Assembly: GCA_028023455.1 (NCBI GenBank)
Contig: JAQFVV010012400.1
Coordinates: 12,035,748-12,099,747 of the forward strand
Source: Epiperipatus broadwayi
Taxonomy: Eukaryota > Onychophora > Udeonychophora > Euonychophora > Peripatidae
Direction: 5' to 3'
Length of the DNA: 64,000 nucleotides
In this document: positions 48,551-59,343 of the stretch, piece after piece
How the letters are laid out: each line of letters starts with the position of its first letter
Numbering within the stretch: the stretch's first letter is position 1
The notes under the pieces: generated by a model
Told to the model about the DNA's origin: nothing
Seen by the model: the letters and a program-made list of their open reading frames with translations, nothing else
Database searches by the model: none
Made by a program: the position numbers and the translations under genes

Positions 48551-50234
48551 TATCATGTGAGTTTTTTTTTTTTATTAAGGTAAAAAAAACACAGGTGACT
48601 GATCACCAGCTACATAATATTACAGTATTCAATGTTACAAGGTAAAAACAAAGTAACATACGCTCGATAAAAAAACATATCCACAAAAGAGTTGTATAAA
48701 CTTACTCAATATATATCTATATATGGATGAGCACAGATCTGCACTGCCCAAAAAAAATCCATCAAGGGAGTGCAGCAGCCCATCAGAGCAGTATAGGTGC
48801 TGAAAACTTTGACCCTGTACCCTCCCGGCAGGTTTTCCGGAAGCGGCAATAATTGTCAACAGCCCGCACCCACAAACCAGACCCCCAACGACTGCCATCA
48901 TCAACCCCGGTGAAATAAGGAGTGCGGACCTGTGCCCACCAATGCAACAGTTGGATTTAATGTAGTCTGAAATCAAGCCAGATTTACTTGCACAACATAA
49001 ATACACACCATTTGTCCATATCACCTAGCACACTGAGGTCAATGGAGCTGAAAGTCTGTTTATAATCATTATCAACCTCCTGTGTCTGCAAATGTTCACA
49101 ATAACTGTTCAATTTACCCAACTATAAAGTTTCTCTGGGTTCATTATTTGTTGATACTAATTGGATTCTGCTTCTTTGGATTGAATTCTAGGTCTTGATT
49201 AGGAATCAAGGATTCAGTTGTATAATCTGAAAGTTTACTGTTAAAGTTTGAAATAACTAAAAGAGGATGAATCATTTGTAGCTTCAATGTCTCTGCTTAT
49301 GTCTAAAACATCATTTGTACTAATTTTGCCTTTAAATCATTGTTTGTTTGTTTTTTGCTGAGGAATCATTTCGTTGTAATTCTGTGTTGATTTGAAAATT
49401 TTTATTTTATTTTTTTGTGATGCCCCAATCACACCAGAAATGGGCTAATAACTTTTGTTGTGATCATTGGTGAAACTTGATTTTTGTGCAGGAAGATAGC
49501 TTAAGTCATAATCTATAATGCTCAATTCTAAAATTGAGATCGAATTAAAATTCAAAATAATTTATTCGACCTGTTCAACACAACTACCTGTTCAACACAA
49601 CGATATCATAACTTTATTCCTATGAACAATTTAACACCAGGATTTCTTTCTTTCTTAATTTTATGATTAATTTTTGTATCTATAATGTTCCTTAGGTTGT
49701 TTTCTGTCTTCCCTGACTGGTTTTCAGCTATAGAAACTTGTTTAACATTATTAATATCTCATGCAAAGATAAAGTTCTTAAAACTATTTTTGTTAACGTT
49801 TTTATTTTCAGCATTTTCAATGAAATTTAATATCCAAATGTTTTCTCTTTTTATTCTATCAATAAAATTAGGATTTCTAGTGTGTCTATTCTTTTTAGAA
49901 CCATTTAGTTTCATTTAAAACTATTTTTCAAAGATTTATGTTATTCTAATGATTCTAAGAATTACTTAACCTAGCGTTTGCCTATTTCCAATGACAGCTG
50001 TTTGCATAAAACGGAAACGATATGTAATTTTAATTATTCTTGAATGAAAACTTCTTTAAAATTTCTTGTAAAGATGAAAAGGCAATAAAACAAGTATTCA
50101 CTTACATCTTAGTAAACTTTTCTTTTATGAATTCAAAACTAGACTATAACTTTGGTGAATAAAACTGGGAGCCTGTAACAGCGTGAACTGGAGTCTCAGG
50201 CTCCCTCTAGTGGACTATTATCATGTGAGTTTTT
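48551..50234 (-). mobile_element. 1.65-kb retroposed insertion with 16-bp target duplication
   Basis: The 16-bp sequence tatcatgtgagttttt occurs at 48,551-48,566 and at 50,219-50,234. Immediately inside the left copy is a T run, which is a poly(A) tail on the minus strand. The inserted sequence (about 48,567-50,218) therefore looks like a minus-strand product of target-primed reverse transcription. Its 5' end reads, on the minus strand, tagtccactagagggagcct and forms a stem (gggagcct ... aggctccc, 50,168-50,205). A GC-rich 3' part contains the open frame listed separately. The family is not recognised. Confidence 0.65.
48635..49024 (-). CDS. Unrecognised 129-codon frame inside the retroposed insertion
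   Basis: GC-richer than everything nearby. The predicted product has a Gly/Ala/Val/Leu-rich stretch (about residues 36-65, with MMAVVGGLVCGCGLLTIIAA) that could be a membrane segment, followed by a Cys/Phe/Leu-rich tail. The opposite strand is also partly open. It lies near the 3' end of the inserted element. It may be a chance frame in a GC-rich 3' UTR. No domain recognised. Confidence 0.2.
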   Translation of the reverse strand: MIWTNGVYLCCASKSGLISDYIKSNCCIGGHRSALLISPGLMMAVVGGLVCGCGLLTIIAASGKPAGRVQGQSFQHLYCSDGLLHSLDGFFLGSADLCSSIYRYILSKFIQLFCGYVFLSSVCYFVFTL

Positions 50235-50699
50235 AACCGCGAATATGAAAGAATTTGTAGATTATAGTATGCTATGAAGAAGAACATTCTTATGCTTTTC
50301 AGATTTAAAACTGCTGATTAGAATTGTTGATGGTGGCATTTTGAATACTTAATATTATGGTAAAAAAAAATGTATCTTAGTTTTAAGACAAAAAAAAAGT
50401 GTATATGTGTTTTTACATTTAAGTAAAAGGGCAAGATGTTATTTTTTTAATACAATTAATTAGAAATTGATAAATATACTCTGAATAATTTGGCCCTAAA
50501 TTAAGATTAGAAAATTTGATAATTAAAATTTTTTCGATGATTCTCAAAGCTAAGCAAAAGAAAATCAAGGTGACCTTTATTCCATTTCTTGAACAGTTAT
50601 TGATTAAAATTGATAAATCTAAATCCTAACAGAATTTTTTTGTCTATCTTTTTAATTTTACAATATTTTTATATTATCTTACAATAAATGCTTTGTTGA
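50235..50699. other. AT-rich spacer
   Basis: Nothing recognised apart from A runs near 50,361 and 50,390. Confidence 0.4.
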
Positions 50700-52756
50700 G
50701 TATTTTTTAAGCATATTTTTTGCTATTTCTATTTTTAGTTGAATTTAATATCTTGTAAAATAAAATATATGACAATCATTGATTGACAATTTCTTTACTA
50801 TTATCAGCATGATACCCATTTAAATAAATATTACTCCTTTAAATTCATATTGCATTTTTAATAATGACTGTGAATTAGAATATTTATAATTTTTCACAAC
50901 ATGGGTAATTTAATTGCAATAGTATGAATATATAAAAAAAAAAGCATTATACTAGTAAATGTTATTTTGTCTGGCAAATTATAATTTTAAAAAAAGGCAT
51001 TGCATTTTTATTATGAGATTTGCCTGTTGTTATACTGATAATTATAATACCAATGAACAATGTATTTAATTGTATGTTTAGACTTGCAGATATTCCTGAA
51101 GATGAAACTTCCAAAAGTTTTGACTTATTAAAAAAAGTCAAATCATTTGTCACTCAGATTATTTGGGCATTTGAGGTCTAGAATTAAGCTTTAATCCAGG
51201 TATCTTTAGCTCTTTGAGTCTGTCACTTTACACCTTGACAGAGCATTTTATTATCCACAAATATGTAAACAGTATTTCACTTCTTACTATCCACGATGCA
51301 ACATATTTTTTTTATTTTCTTCAATTGCACGTATGTTCTAAACTTGCAATAAAGCATTTACATTTTGTTTTAATAAACTATTTGACATATCAAAACAGTA
51401 GCAACTCTGTACAGTAGTCCAACCAATGTAAGCCATAGTAATCAATAGATGCTAGGTTTGTATATCAAAATCCCTATCTAGTACCTAATCGTCCAATATT
51501 TCCAGAGTAGTTTTTGACTTGTGGACTTCATTAGTGAAGAGCCTTGGTTGTGAGAATATTATACCTAGATCATTGGATCTAATGCTATCCTCCAGCAGCC
51601 ATCCATTACCTTTTAGTTAACTATAAGGCTATGAGTCCAAAATGAAAACAATGTTTTCAATCCTACATTCATACAGATCTGCATCCAGTTCAACATCTAT
51701 ATATTTTGGTGGCTTTGATTTTTGAATAACGATAATCACCATCATCATTTATCCAGGATTGGTATTAAACCACTAAAATTTCACATGATCACCATTTATT
51801 ATGCTTATGCTAGCTGTTAAAACAGCAACTCCACGTTTAGTGCCACCCAGTGCAAGCCATAATAATCAATAGCTGTTAGGTTTATGTATCAAAATCCCTG
51901 TCACGTACTCTTCCAATATTCCCAAAATTGTGTCTAGCTTGTGGCCTAAGCAAAGAACCATGGATATGAAAGCTCTGGCTCCTTGATTATTGGAAATAAT
52001 GTAACTCTCCAGCAATCACCCTTTAATTTTCTAGATAATTACCAAAATGTGGAGATATTGAACTGGGTTCAAATCTGTATGCTATGCAAATGAATGAACT
52101 TGGATGAAAAATATTGTTTTCATTTTGGACTTATAGCTTTATAATTAACTGAAAAGGTAAAAGGTGGCTGCTGGAGGTTTGCATTAGATCCAATGATCTA
52201 GGTGCAGTGCTCTCAGATCCAAGGCTCCTCACTGATGAAAGCCACAAGTTAGAAATTAATCTGGGGATATTGGATGAATAGACCCTAGATAGAGATTTTA
52301 TGCACAAACCTTCTCGCATCCATTGATTACTCTGGCTTGTACTGAGTGGCACTACTGTATGGAGAGAATTGCTGTTTTAACAGCTTGTAGGCATAAGGAG
52401 TGATGATTGAATAAAAAAGCAAGGCAAGTAGTTATGGTAATATGCCACAACACTACTTCTCAGATTGCAGAGAAAACATTGAATTACTCCTTAAGGCAAT
52501 GATTATTCACTACATTTATAGCTCATTTAGTTTTTATCTTAGATCAAAGTTGATAATTTTAAATAAATATACATTTATAATATTAATAATCAGATATTTT
52601 ATTTTTTGACACAAATGTATTTGAGATGTTATAATAATTTGCTTATGATGAATAGTTTTATTTGTTTGTAATCTGTTATGGCCTAGACCTTAAAACTTAC
52701 TTTTAAGTAGAAAATTTACATACACAATTTATTTATGCATTTTTTTTTTCTTTCAG
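50700..52756 (+). repeat. Upstream flank of ankyrin-ARM copy 2, duplicated at 57.65-58.75 kb
   Basis: Blocks shared in order with 57,650-58,745: aaaataaaatatatg, tgcatttttaataatgactgtgaattagaat, a ttattaaaaaaa-gtcaa-type segment, gtctgtcacttt, ctaaacttg, acattttgttttaat, gtttgacatat, then aaaaaagcaaggcaa and cttttaagtagaaaa. The match is interrupted only by the foldback cluster at 51.39-52.41 kb, which the downstream copy lacks. The shared part probably contains the promoter and first non-coding exon of the gene. Confidence 0.75.
51391..52405. repeat. Foldback cluster inserted upstream of ankyrin-ARM copy 2
   Basis: Three copies of one arm sequence: plus orientation at about 51,400-51,680 and 51,825-52,060, minus orientation at 52,095-52,385. 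Shared blocks include aatcaatag, atcaaaatccct, ccaatatt/ggatattgg, gatcattggatctaatg and its complement ccaatgatcta, and the outer gctgttaaaacagc/gctgttttaacagc. The last two form a foldback element. The paralogous site at about 58,373-58,390 lacks all of it. Confidence 0.75.
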
Positions 52757-52757
52757 G
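52741..52757 (+). promoter_or_regulatory. Candidate 3' splice site in the 5' UTR of ankyrin-ARM copy 2
   Basis: A strong polypyrimidine tract ending tttctttcag, with AG at 52,755-52,756, about 105 bp upstream of the start codon. This suggests that the coding exon is joined to an upstream non-coding exon. The donor site was not identified. Confidence 0.5.
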
Positions 52758-52862
52758 TTATTTATTATTTTAAATCTATTAGATTTCAAGTAAACTACAG
52801 GACATATTATAAACCTTTTGGGAAGAAAAAGTATCCATTGCTATTAATCGTTAAATGCAATA

Positions 52863-55191
52863 ATGGATAAAAATGTATCTGAGTGCAATTGTTCTTATTC
52901 CTGTAATGCTTATGGTGAACTTAAAGAAGAAATTATAAAACTTCAAAATGACTCTCTTGAAAACCAAAGCAAATTACATAATACATGTTTTGCATTAATG
53001 ACTCTGAGAAATGATTTTTCTTTAATAGAGAATAAAATTGCTGAGGAGGCATTTAAACACATTCAGAATTTCCAATTGAAACATATGGCTGATTTAGTAA
53101 AAGAGGAAGTCAATAAACAAAAAGACATCTTTTTAGAAAATTTTGAAAAAGAGAAAAAGGAATGGCAAACACAGATAGATAATAATGAAAAGAGACCTTG
53201 GAAAGAAGTCAGAGAAGAAATTAAGTCACTAGAAACAAAAATTGAGCACCAAAGAGAGATATTGAAAAGTTTAGAACTAAGCTATTTCACAGAAATTATG
53301 AATATGAAACACACAGTAAACCAAATGCAAGCTAAAATTAGTAAAACTGATGATTTGAGTATGAAATTAAATATCTTTTTACAGAATTCTGAATGTAATT
53401 TTGATGACTTGCAATCAAGAATGTCAATCAAGTTTCATGAATTTGAAGAACAGCAGTCCGTATTTATAAGAGATATTGAAAACATTAAAACAAAACTAAT
53501 TGAAGTAGTGGTATTACCACAAGATATTAGAAATAAAATAGAAATCAGCAGACATAAGCAAGATTTATCAGATGAGATGGATGTGGTTCAAAATGATATA
53601 AAGGAGGAGTTTAACATTAATTCAAACCCATCGAATATGATAGATGAACTACATAAATTAAAAAATGAAAATGAGACAAGTTTTACAGAATTTCAAAACT
53701 CAAGTGCAAAAATAGAAAAAATACATAAAGATTTAAATATTTCCACAAATGATATTCTGGACAAAATTAAATGTCTTGAATTAGATACAGCAGGAATTAA
53801 GAATCAAATTGATGGTCTGTATAGTCATCACAGTTCCACTCCACTTCATGTGGCTTGCAAGAAAGAGTCAAAATTTGAATGCATACATTTGCTTAAAGAA
53901 GGTGCTAGTGTGAATGTGTTTAATAGAATTGGCTTCACTCCACTGCATTATACAGTTGAAAATTGTGATAGAGAAACTCTGAAAACTTTACTGTCATATG
54001 AACCTAATGTTAACTGCCAAACAAAGTATGGGACAACACCATTAGTAGTAGCTAGTTTAAAAAATAATGAAATTTTGAAAGATCTTCTTCAAGCAGGTGC
54101 AAATCCTAACATCCCTGTCAAAGATGGCTTAACTGCCCTTCACTTTGCTGTAGTCCATAACAATCTAACTTTCGTCAAAACATTATTAAATTATAAAGCG
54201 GATGTCAATATTGCTGTGAATGGAACTATTACTCCTCTTTGTATTGCTACTTACCTTCATCACAGTGAAATTGTTGAGCTGCTACAGAATGGTTCTGAAG
54301 GAGACCCTTTTAAAGTTATAAATAACTGTCAGGAGCTTATTGACAATTTGTTAAATATTTTAAAACATATAAATGAAAATTACTATTTGAAAATGTTTTC
54401 TATTTATGTTTTATACAGCTTATACCAAACACATGATAACCGAGATATTATCAGTCGGTCTCAAGTAATTCCTATTTTGATGAAATGCATTGATTATGGC
54501 TTAAAACTTTTAAATAGAGATGAAATTCTTCAAATTATTTGGGATATAATGGCTGGTTTAATTGAATTAAGTCCAGATAACTGTAATGTACTTGTGAATA
54601 ATAATTGCTTGGATTATGCATTAAAATGTTTGCCCGACATTTTAGAAGATAAGCTTTATTTGCCATACTTGCTAACTACAATGACGAATATTGCAGAAGT
54701 GAAAACCCATAGGTGCTATTTGATGAATGAAATATTTATCTCCAGATTGATTCAAATAATTAATGTAAAAAATATAACAACAAATACTGTTAGGATTATC
54801 AAATTATTTTGTCATTTGTTATCTGAAGGCCCTGATACTTGGATTATCTCACAAACTAACATATTCTCGTGTTTTAGATTTGATAGAAACTTGTATTGAT
54901 AAAATGTCTTTTTCCCTAAGTTTAAATTGTTCTTTTTCTAGTCTTGATTTTATTTTTGAATTTCTAACATATCAAAACACTTATCAAGTTCAACTTTTTG
55001 GTGCATGGGCCATAGCAAATTTGTTAACTGTTTTCCCAACTAAAAGTTATCCCGTTGTACGAAAATTGAATGGTCTTGATAAATTGATAATGTTAGCACA
55101 TAATAGTGAGATTCATCATAAGGTTATGAAACTAATAAATGAAGCTATAAGCAAGTACAATATATATGAGCAAAAGCATCCTAATATTTAA
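52863..55191 (+). pseudogene. Coiled-coil/ankyrin/ZYG11-ZER1-like ARM gene, copy 2, one frameshift
   Basis: The first frame (52,863-54,899) encodes 678 residues: coiled coil about 17-315, five ankyrin repeats about 324-477 (TPLH-type motifs at 326, 359, 392, 424 and 457), then a ZYG11/ZER1-like armadillo region with IIWDIM (W560), LSPDNC, MTNIAEVKTHR (N609, E612) and LSEGPDTW ending at residue 660. After that W the family resemblance moves to the next frame, which runs to 55,191 and contains YQVQLFGAWAIANL, matching the QLWATWALANL block near the ZYG11/ZER1 C-terminus. A single extra base between about 54,843 and 54,898 explains it. It could be a real lesion, an assembly error or an unusual short intron; the truncated product would lose the last repeats. 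The gene has a possible 5' UTR intron (acceptor at 52,756). An AATAAA-like aaaataaattt lies near 55,223. Confidence 0.85.
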
Positions 55192-56462
55192 AATTACTTT
55201 AATTTTATATTATAGTATTTTAAAATAAATTTAGGCGTTGTTTTTACTAAGCCAACAAAGTTTTTTAAATATATAGATAGAATGATTTCTACCTTTTAAC
55301 AAAAATTTTACAACTTTATTGGAAATCATATTATCATTTAATATCTTAGACACATGCGTAATTTATATTAGTTTGCATTAATAATTTGAATCTTAAATAA
55401 TTCAAAACAATTTTTTTTTTGGTCATTTTTTTTAGCCCATCCATTTCATTTTGTAATATAATCATGGATACAGAACTTTAAATTGTAAAATTTCTATAAA
55501 AAAATATTTTTTTATTAATATTTATTGACAAAATGGTTGTGAAAGTTATTCCTTTTTATTAAATTCATATATATAATGTATCTAATATTGCAGGTCTTTA
55601 TAATATATTTATAGAAAAGTAATCAATTTTTTTTTTATTATTAGCTTCATGTTAAAATTCAGAAATAAGATTATCGATATGATGAGTACTTTCATGCAAT
55701 GCAATAAATCTTGTTAATTGAAGGCAAATGCTGTGGCATAAGGATTGTTTCTGTGACACTGGCTGACTTAATCATATAATAATGCAAACAGTATTCATAC
55801 TTAAAAATATACTAATAAATTAACTTTTTGTAATAAAATTTTAAGTTGCAGCTATAATTGTCTTAAATTCAAAGCAATATGTTATGAAATATATATATTT
55901 CTGAATAATTTCTTCATCAGATTCATCATGATTAAACATTCTTTATGATTCTGTTTTTCCAGGCAGATGAATATATAACAGTTATAAAAAATTATGTATT
56001 CACAAATCAATATTATTGAATTGATATGTAATTTTGTAAATGTGATTTTAAAATGTTTAAAGGCATGCATGATATTAACATAAAATATTGGTGACTAAAA
56101 TATTTTTTGTGCATATTCTGAATTAATATATTTTATTAATTAAATTCTTTTATAGTCTGCATTTTTTTTTTTTTGGTGAGGCATTAAGACTTAATAATTT
56201 GTAGGTAGATCTTTAAAATCAATGGTGCAGCTTCAAAAATTGAACCCAAATTCAAAACAGTCACAATTTCAAAATATTAAATTTGTTTGCCTTAATTTTA
56301 AAAGTCCCCTTTGCAGTTTGAAATTCATCACTTGCTTCTTTGATGCCCATTTTTGGTCTCTTTATGCTCAATATATTACATTGCACAATTTTTATTTCTG
56401 GTTTGGCCATTTCAATTTCTTTTGGAATTTTTTATATGAACCATGGTTGCCAGAAATGTAAA
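55192..56462. other. 3' flank of ankyrin-ARM copy 2, AT-rich
   Basis: A possible polyadenylation signal lies near 55,223. Short frames at 55,882-56,070 (minus) and 56,222-56,461 have no recognisable content. Confidence 0.4.
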
Positions 56463-56835
56463 TAACCACTAAACATCACAAGATCACCATCTCTTATACT
56501 AGCACATAATTGTTATTAAACAAGGCAAAACTCTCCATACAGTACCCTGTGTCAGTCAGAGTAATCAATGGATGCCAGAAGGATTGTGCATAAAATCCCA
56601 TCTAGTGCCTACTCATCCAATATCCCCAGACTAGTTTCTGGCTGATCTAGGTGCAGTGCTCTCAGATCCAAGGCTCTTTACTGACGAAGGCCACAAGCCA
56701 GAAAGTAGTCTGGGGATATTGGATGAGTAGGCACTAGATGGGATTTTATGCACAAGACTTCTGGCATCCATTGATTACTCTGATTGGCACAGGGTAGCAC
56801 TACTGTATGGAGATAGTTTTGCCTTGTTTAAATGT
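56463..56835. repeat. Foldback element with about 125-bp arms
   Basis: The left arm starts aaacaaggcaaaactctcca (56,518) and the right arm ends gatagttttgccttgttt (56,829). Inner blocks: gtaatcaatggatgccagaa against ctggcatccattgattactc; ctactcatccaatatcccca against tggggatattggatgagtag. The loop near 56,640-56,690 contains gatctaggtgcagtgctctc, also found in the cluster at 52.2 kb. Same family as 51.4-52.4 kb. Confidence 0.85.
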
Positions 56836-57649
56836 AAATAACAACTGGGAAACTGTGTTTACTTAAATTCACTTATCTGGAGACATCTTTATCATCCAAG
56901 ACTTCATTATCAGTTTGCTTATTTTTTCTATTTTCTTTTTTTAAGAATTTTTTTAGATACTTTGTAATTTAGTCATAAGCTATAAATGCAAAATTTGAAA
57001 TTGATTAATGTTGATATAAAAATAATTAATTTGAAATGAACTTATAATTAAAACATAGCAGAATTCAATAGCTAATTGTTTATTATCTAACAGTGAAAAT
57101 ATTATACATATTTTTTTTTAATATTCTTTTAGATGCATTTACTGTAATAATTTTAGCCATGTGCATTAAATGCAGAATTTAAAATCTGATTATTGTTGAA
57201 ATCAAAAATTAATTTTGAAATGAAGTTCCGTGAATGCTATTGACTACTTAGAAAATTATGCAATTTCACATAAGAAATTCAGTTACTGCTATTATTCGTA
57301 ATATAACTTTAAACCCCTGTAAAGATACACTAATAACTAAATTATCAGTTATGAAAGTATTTACCATAGATACTTTACCTGAATGTGTCTAAACCAAAAA
57401 CATGATCAAGTAAAGAACTACTTAGAGCTGTTTATATATGTAGATTCAATAGATAACTGAAACAAACCAAAACTATATAATATTTAAATCATCTTGTATA
57501 AAGTGAATGTACATATGTCAATAATAATATTACCAATTAACATTTAGATTTAATACTCTTTGAATCATTTTCAAGTTCTTTATTATCTCTCTCTTTGTTT
57601 TCTATTTTATGTTTTTTATGTAATCTTTAAAAAACGTTTGGGGGGGGGG
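56836..57649. other. AT-rich spacer
   Basis: No coding content. A G run lies at about 57,640-57,649. Confidence 0.4.
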
Positions 57650-58745
57650 GTATATTCTTTTGCTAGTTGTTTCAATTAAAATTTATTACCTTGAAAAATA
57701 AAATATATGGTAATCATTGATTGCAATTCCTTTACTATTATTAGCAAGGTATTCATGCGAATATATATTATTTATATTGCATTTTTAATAATGACTGTGA
57801 ATTAGAATAATATTTTTAACTTTTCATAACAATCAACTTTTGATATTTTTTAAAAACATTGTTTTATTTATAAAAAATGGTTCAAAATTGAAATTATATA
57901 TATGTAAAACAGTATATACTAGTAAAGTGATTTAAAAAAAGCTTCTATTTTTATCATGAGAAAATCTGTCCATTGATATATCGATGATACAAATTATTTT
58001 TACAACTTTTATTATAAACAATGTATTTAATTGTAGATTTACACTTCCAGCTGGATTTTTACAGATGAAACTTCAGTTTTTTTGTCTTACTAAAAAAAAT
58101 CAACTGGTTTGTTACTCAAACAGTCATATGTTAAAGATTAGAATTGATGGAGTTGAGTTTTTATTTAAGTACTTTTAGCTTTTAAATCTGTCACTTTTAA
58201 CATTGTACTGAGCACTGCGGGTTATCTATTGTTATGTAAACAATATTTCCATGTCTAGTTTTTTTTTTCCTTCTATTGTATGTGTTATTGCTATTGATGG
58301 AGACATTTTAATGTTCTAAACTTGTGATGAAGTATTTATATTTTGTTTTAATTAACTGTTTGACATATTGTGCTTTCTCCTGAAGATTGATGGGAATAAA
58401 AAAAAAGCAAGGCAAATATATATGGTGATTTACCACAACATGGCATAGTAGTTCTGAGACATTTTCTTTTTAAAATAAGAATTACACAATATATCTGCAG
58501 ATCATTTAATTTTTAGTTTGGATCAATATTATAAAGATAATTTTAAATAAATGTTATATATTAATAATATCAGAAACTTCATATTTATGAGTTAAATACT
58601 TAAAGATATTAAAATAATTTCCTTAAGGATGGCAATCAATGGTAGACTATCACATTGGATGATCAGCTATTGTTATTTATTTGCAGTCTATTGTTTAAAC
58701 ATGATAACTTTTAAGTAGAAAAATTTGCATTCACAATTTATAAAG
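57650..58745 (+). repeat. Second copy of the ankyrin-ARM gene upstream flank, without a gene
   Basis: Matches 50,700-52,756 in order, including cttttaagtagaaaa and cacaattta, then diverges just before the position where copy 2 has its splice acceptor and coding exon. No ankyrin or coiled-coil coding sequence follows, so the duplicated gene body appears to have been deleted or never copied. The site equivalent to the foldback insertion (about 58,373-58,390) is empty. Confidence 0.75.
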
Positions 58746-58860
58746 TTGTAATTATTTATTAAGCGCATGGAAAGTATATGTAAATACTTTTAAGACAAGC
58801 TTTAACCTGTATCAAATGCATCTTGAAATTTATAATAGGCAAGCAATATCTTTATTTTGC
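58746..58860 (+). repeat. Direct repeat, copy 1
   Basis: Shares gtaattatttattaagc and then aagctttaacctgtatcaaatgc, ttgaaatttataataggcaa and gcaatat with 59,083-59,172. The copies are about 340 bp apart. Confidence 0.7.
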
Positions 58861-59032
58861 CAATAGAGGGACCTCTTAACCACGTCACAAGATAACGACT
58901 TTTTATAAAGACGAGAGGCCGTCCCATCTCTAACCCAATTTCCACCCATATAGGCCAATCTGAAGCATCCTGATTTGGGAACATGAAGCCATTTTTCTTT
59001 CCACTTTTTAAGTCCACTATTTTTTTTGCCAT
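58802..59032 (-). CDS. Unrecognised 76-codon frame between direct repeats
   Basis: An ATG-initiated minus-strand frame, GC-richer than its flanks in its first two thirds. The product is Lys/Gly/Trp-containing (KIVDLKSGKKNG near the start, DWPIWVEIG in the middle). Its end lies inside the left direct repeat. No family recognised. It may be a fragment of a mobile element flanked by repeats or a chance frame. Confidence 0.2.
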   Translation of the reverse strand: MAKKIVDLKSGKKNGFMFPNQDASDWPIWVEIGLEMGRPLVFIKSRYLVTWLRGPSIGKIKILLAYYKFQDAFDTG

Positions 59033-59082
59033 GAGTTAATATTACAATCTTTATACTAGAAATATATAAACTATTGTAAAAT

Positions 59083-59172
59083 TGTAATTATTTATTAAGC
59101 ACACAGGAAGACAGGCTTTAACCTGTATTAAATGCACCTTGAAATTTATAATAGGCAAGCAATATTTTTATT
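59083..59172 (+). repeat. Direct repeat, copy 2
   Basis: Counterpart of 58,746-58,860 with small differences and an internal deletion of about 25 bp. Confidence 0.7.
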
Positions 59173-59183
59173 TATCGTGGTTT

Positions 59184-59343
59184 GAGGGTTATGTACATAA
59201 AATTAAATAAAAATGTGAAAGTTATGAGGGTTGTGTAGATAAAATTAAATAAAAATGTGAAAGTTATGAGGGTTATGTAGATAAAATTAAATAAAAATGT
59301 GAAAGTTATGAGGGTTATGTAGATAAAATTAAATTAAAATGTG
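59184..59343 (+). repeat. 42-bp minisatellite, 3.8 copies
   Basis: The unit begins gagggttatgtagataaaat and ends gtgaaagttat. Copies start at 59,184, 59,226, 59,268 and 59,310; the last is partial (about 34 bp). Copies differ at only one or two positions. Confidence 0.95.

Noticed and set aside
28719-55191. Ankyrin proteins as latrotoxin-like secreted proteins
   Set aside because: Only five ankyrin repeats, no signal peptide, and a C-terminal region that resembles ZYG11/ZER1 armadillo repeats instead.
59184-59343. CRISPR-like array
   Set aside because: Contiguous 42-bp units with no unique spacers, in a eukaryotic context; it is a minisatellite.
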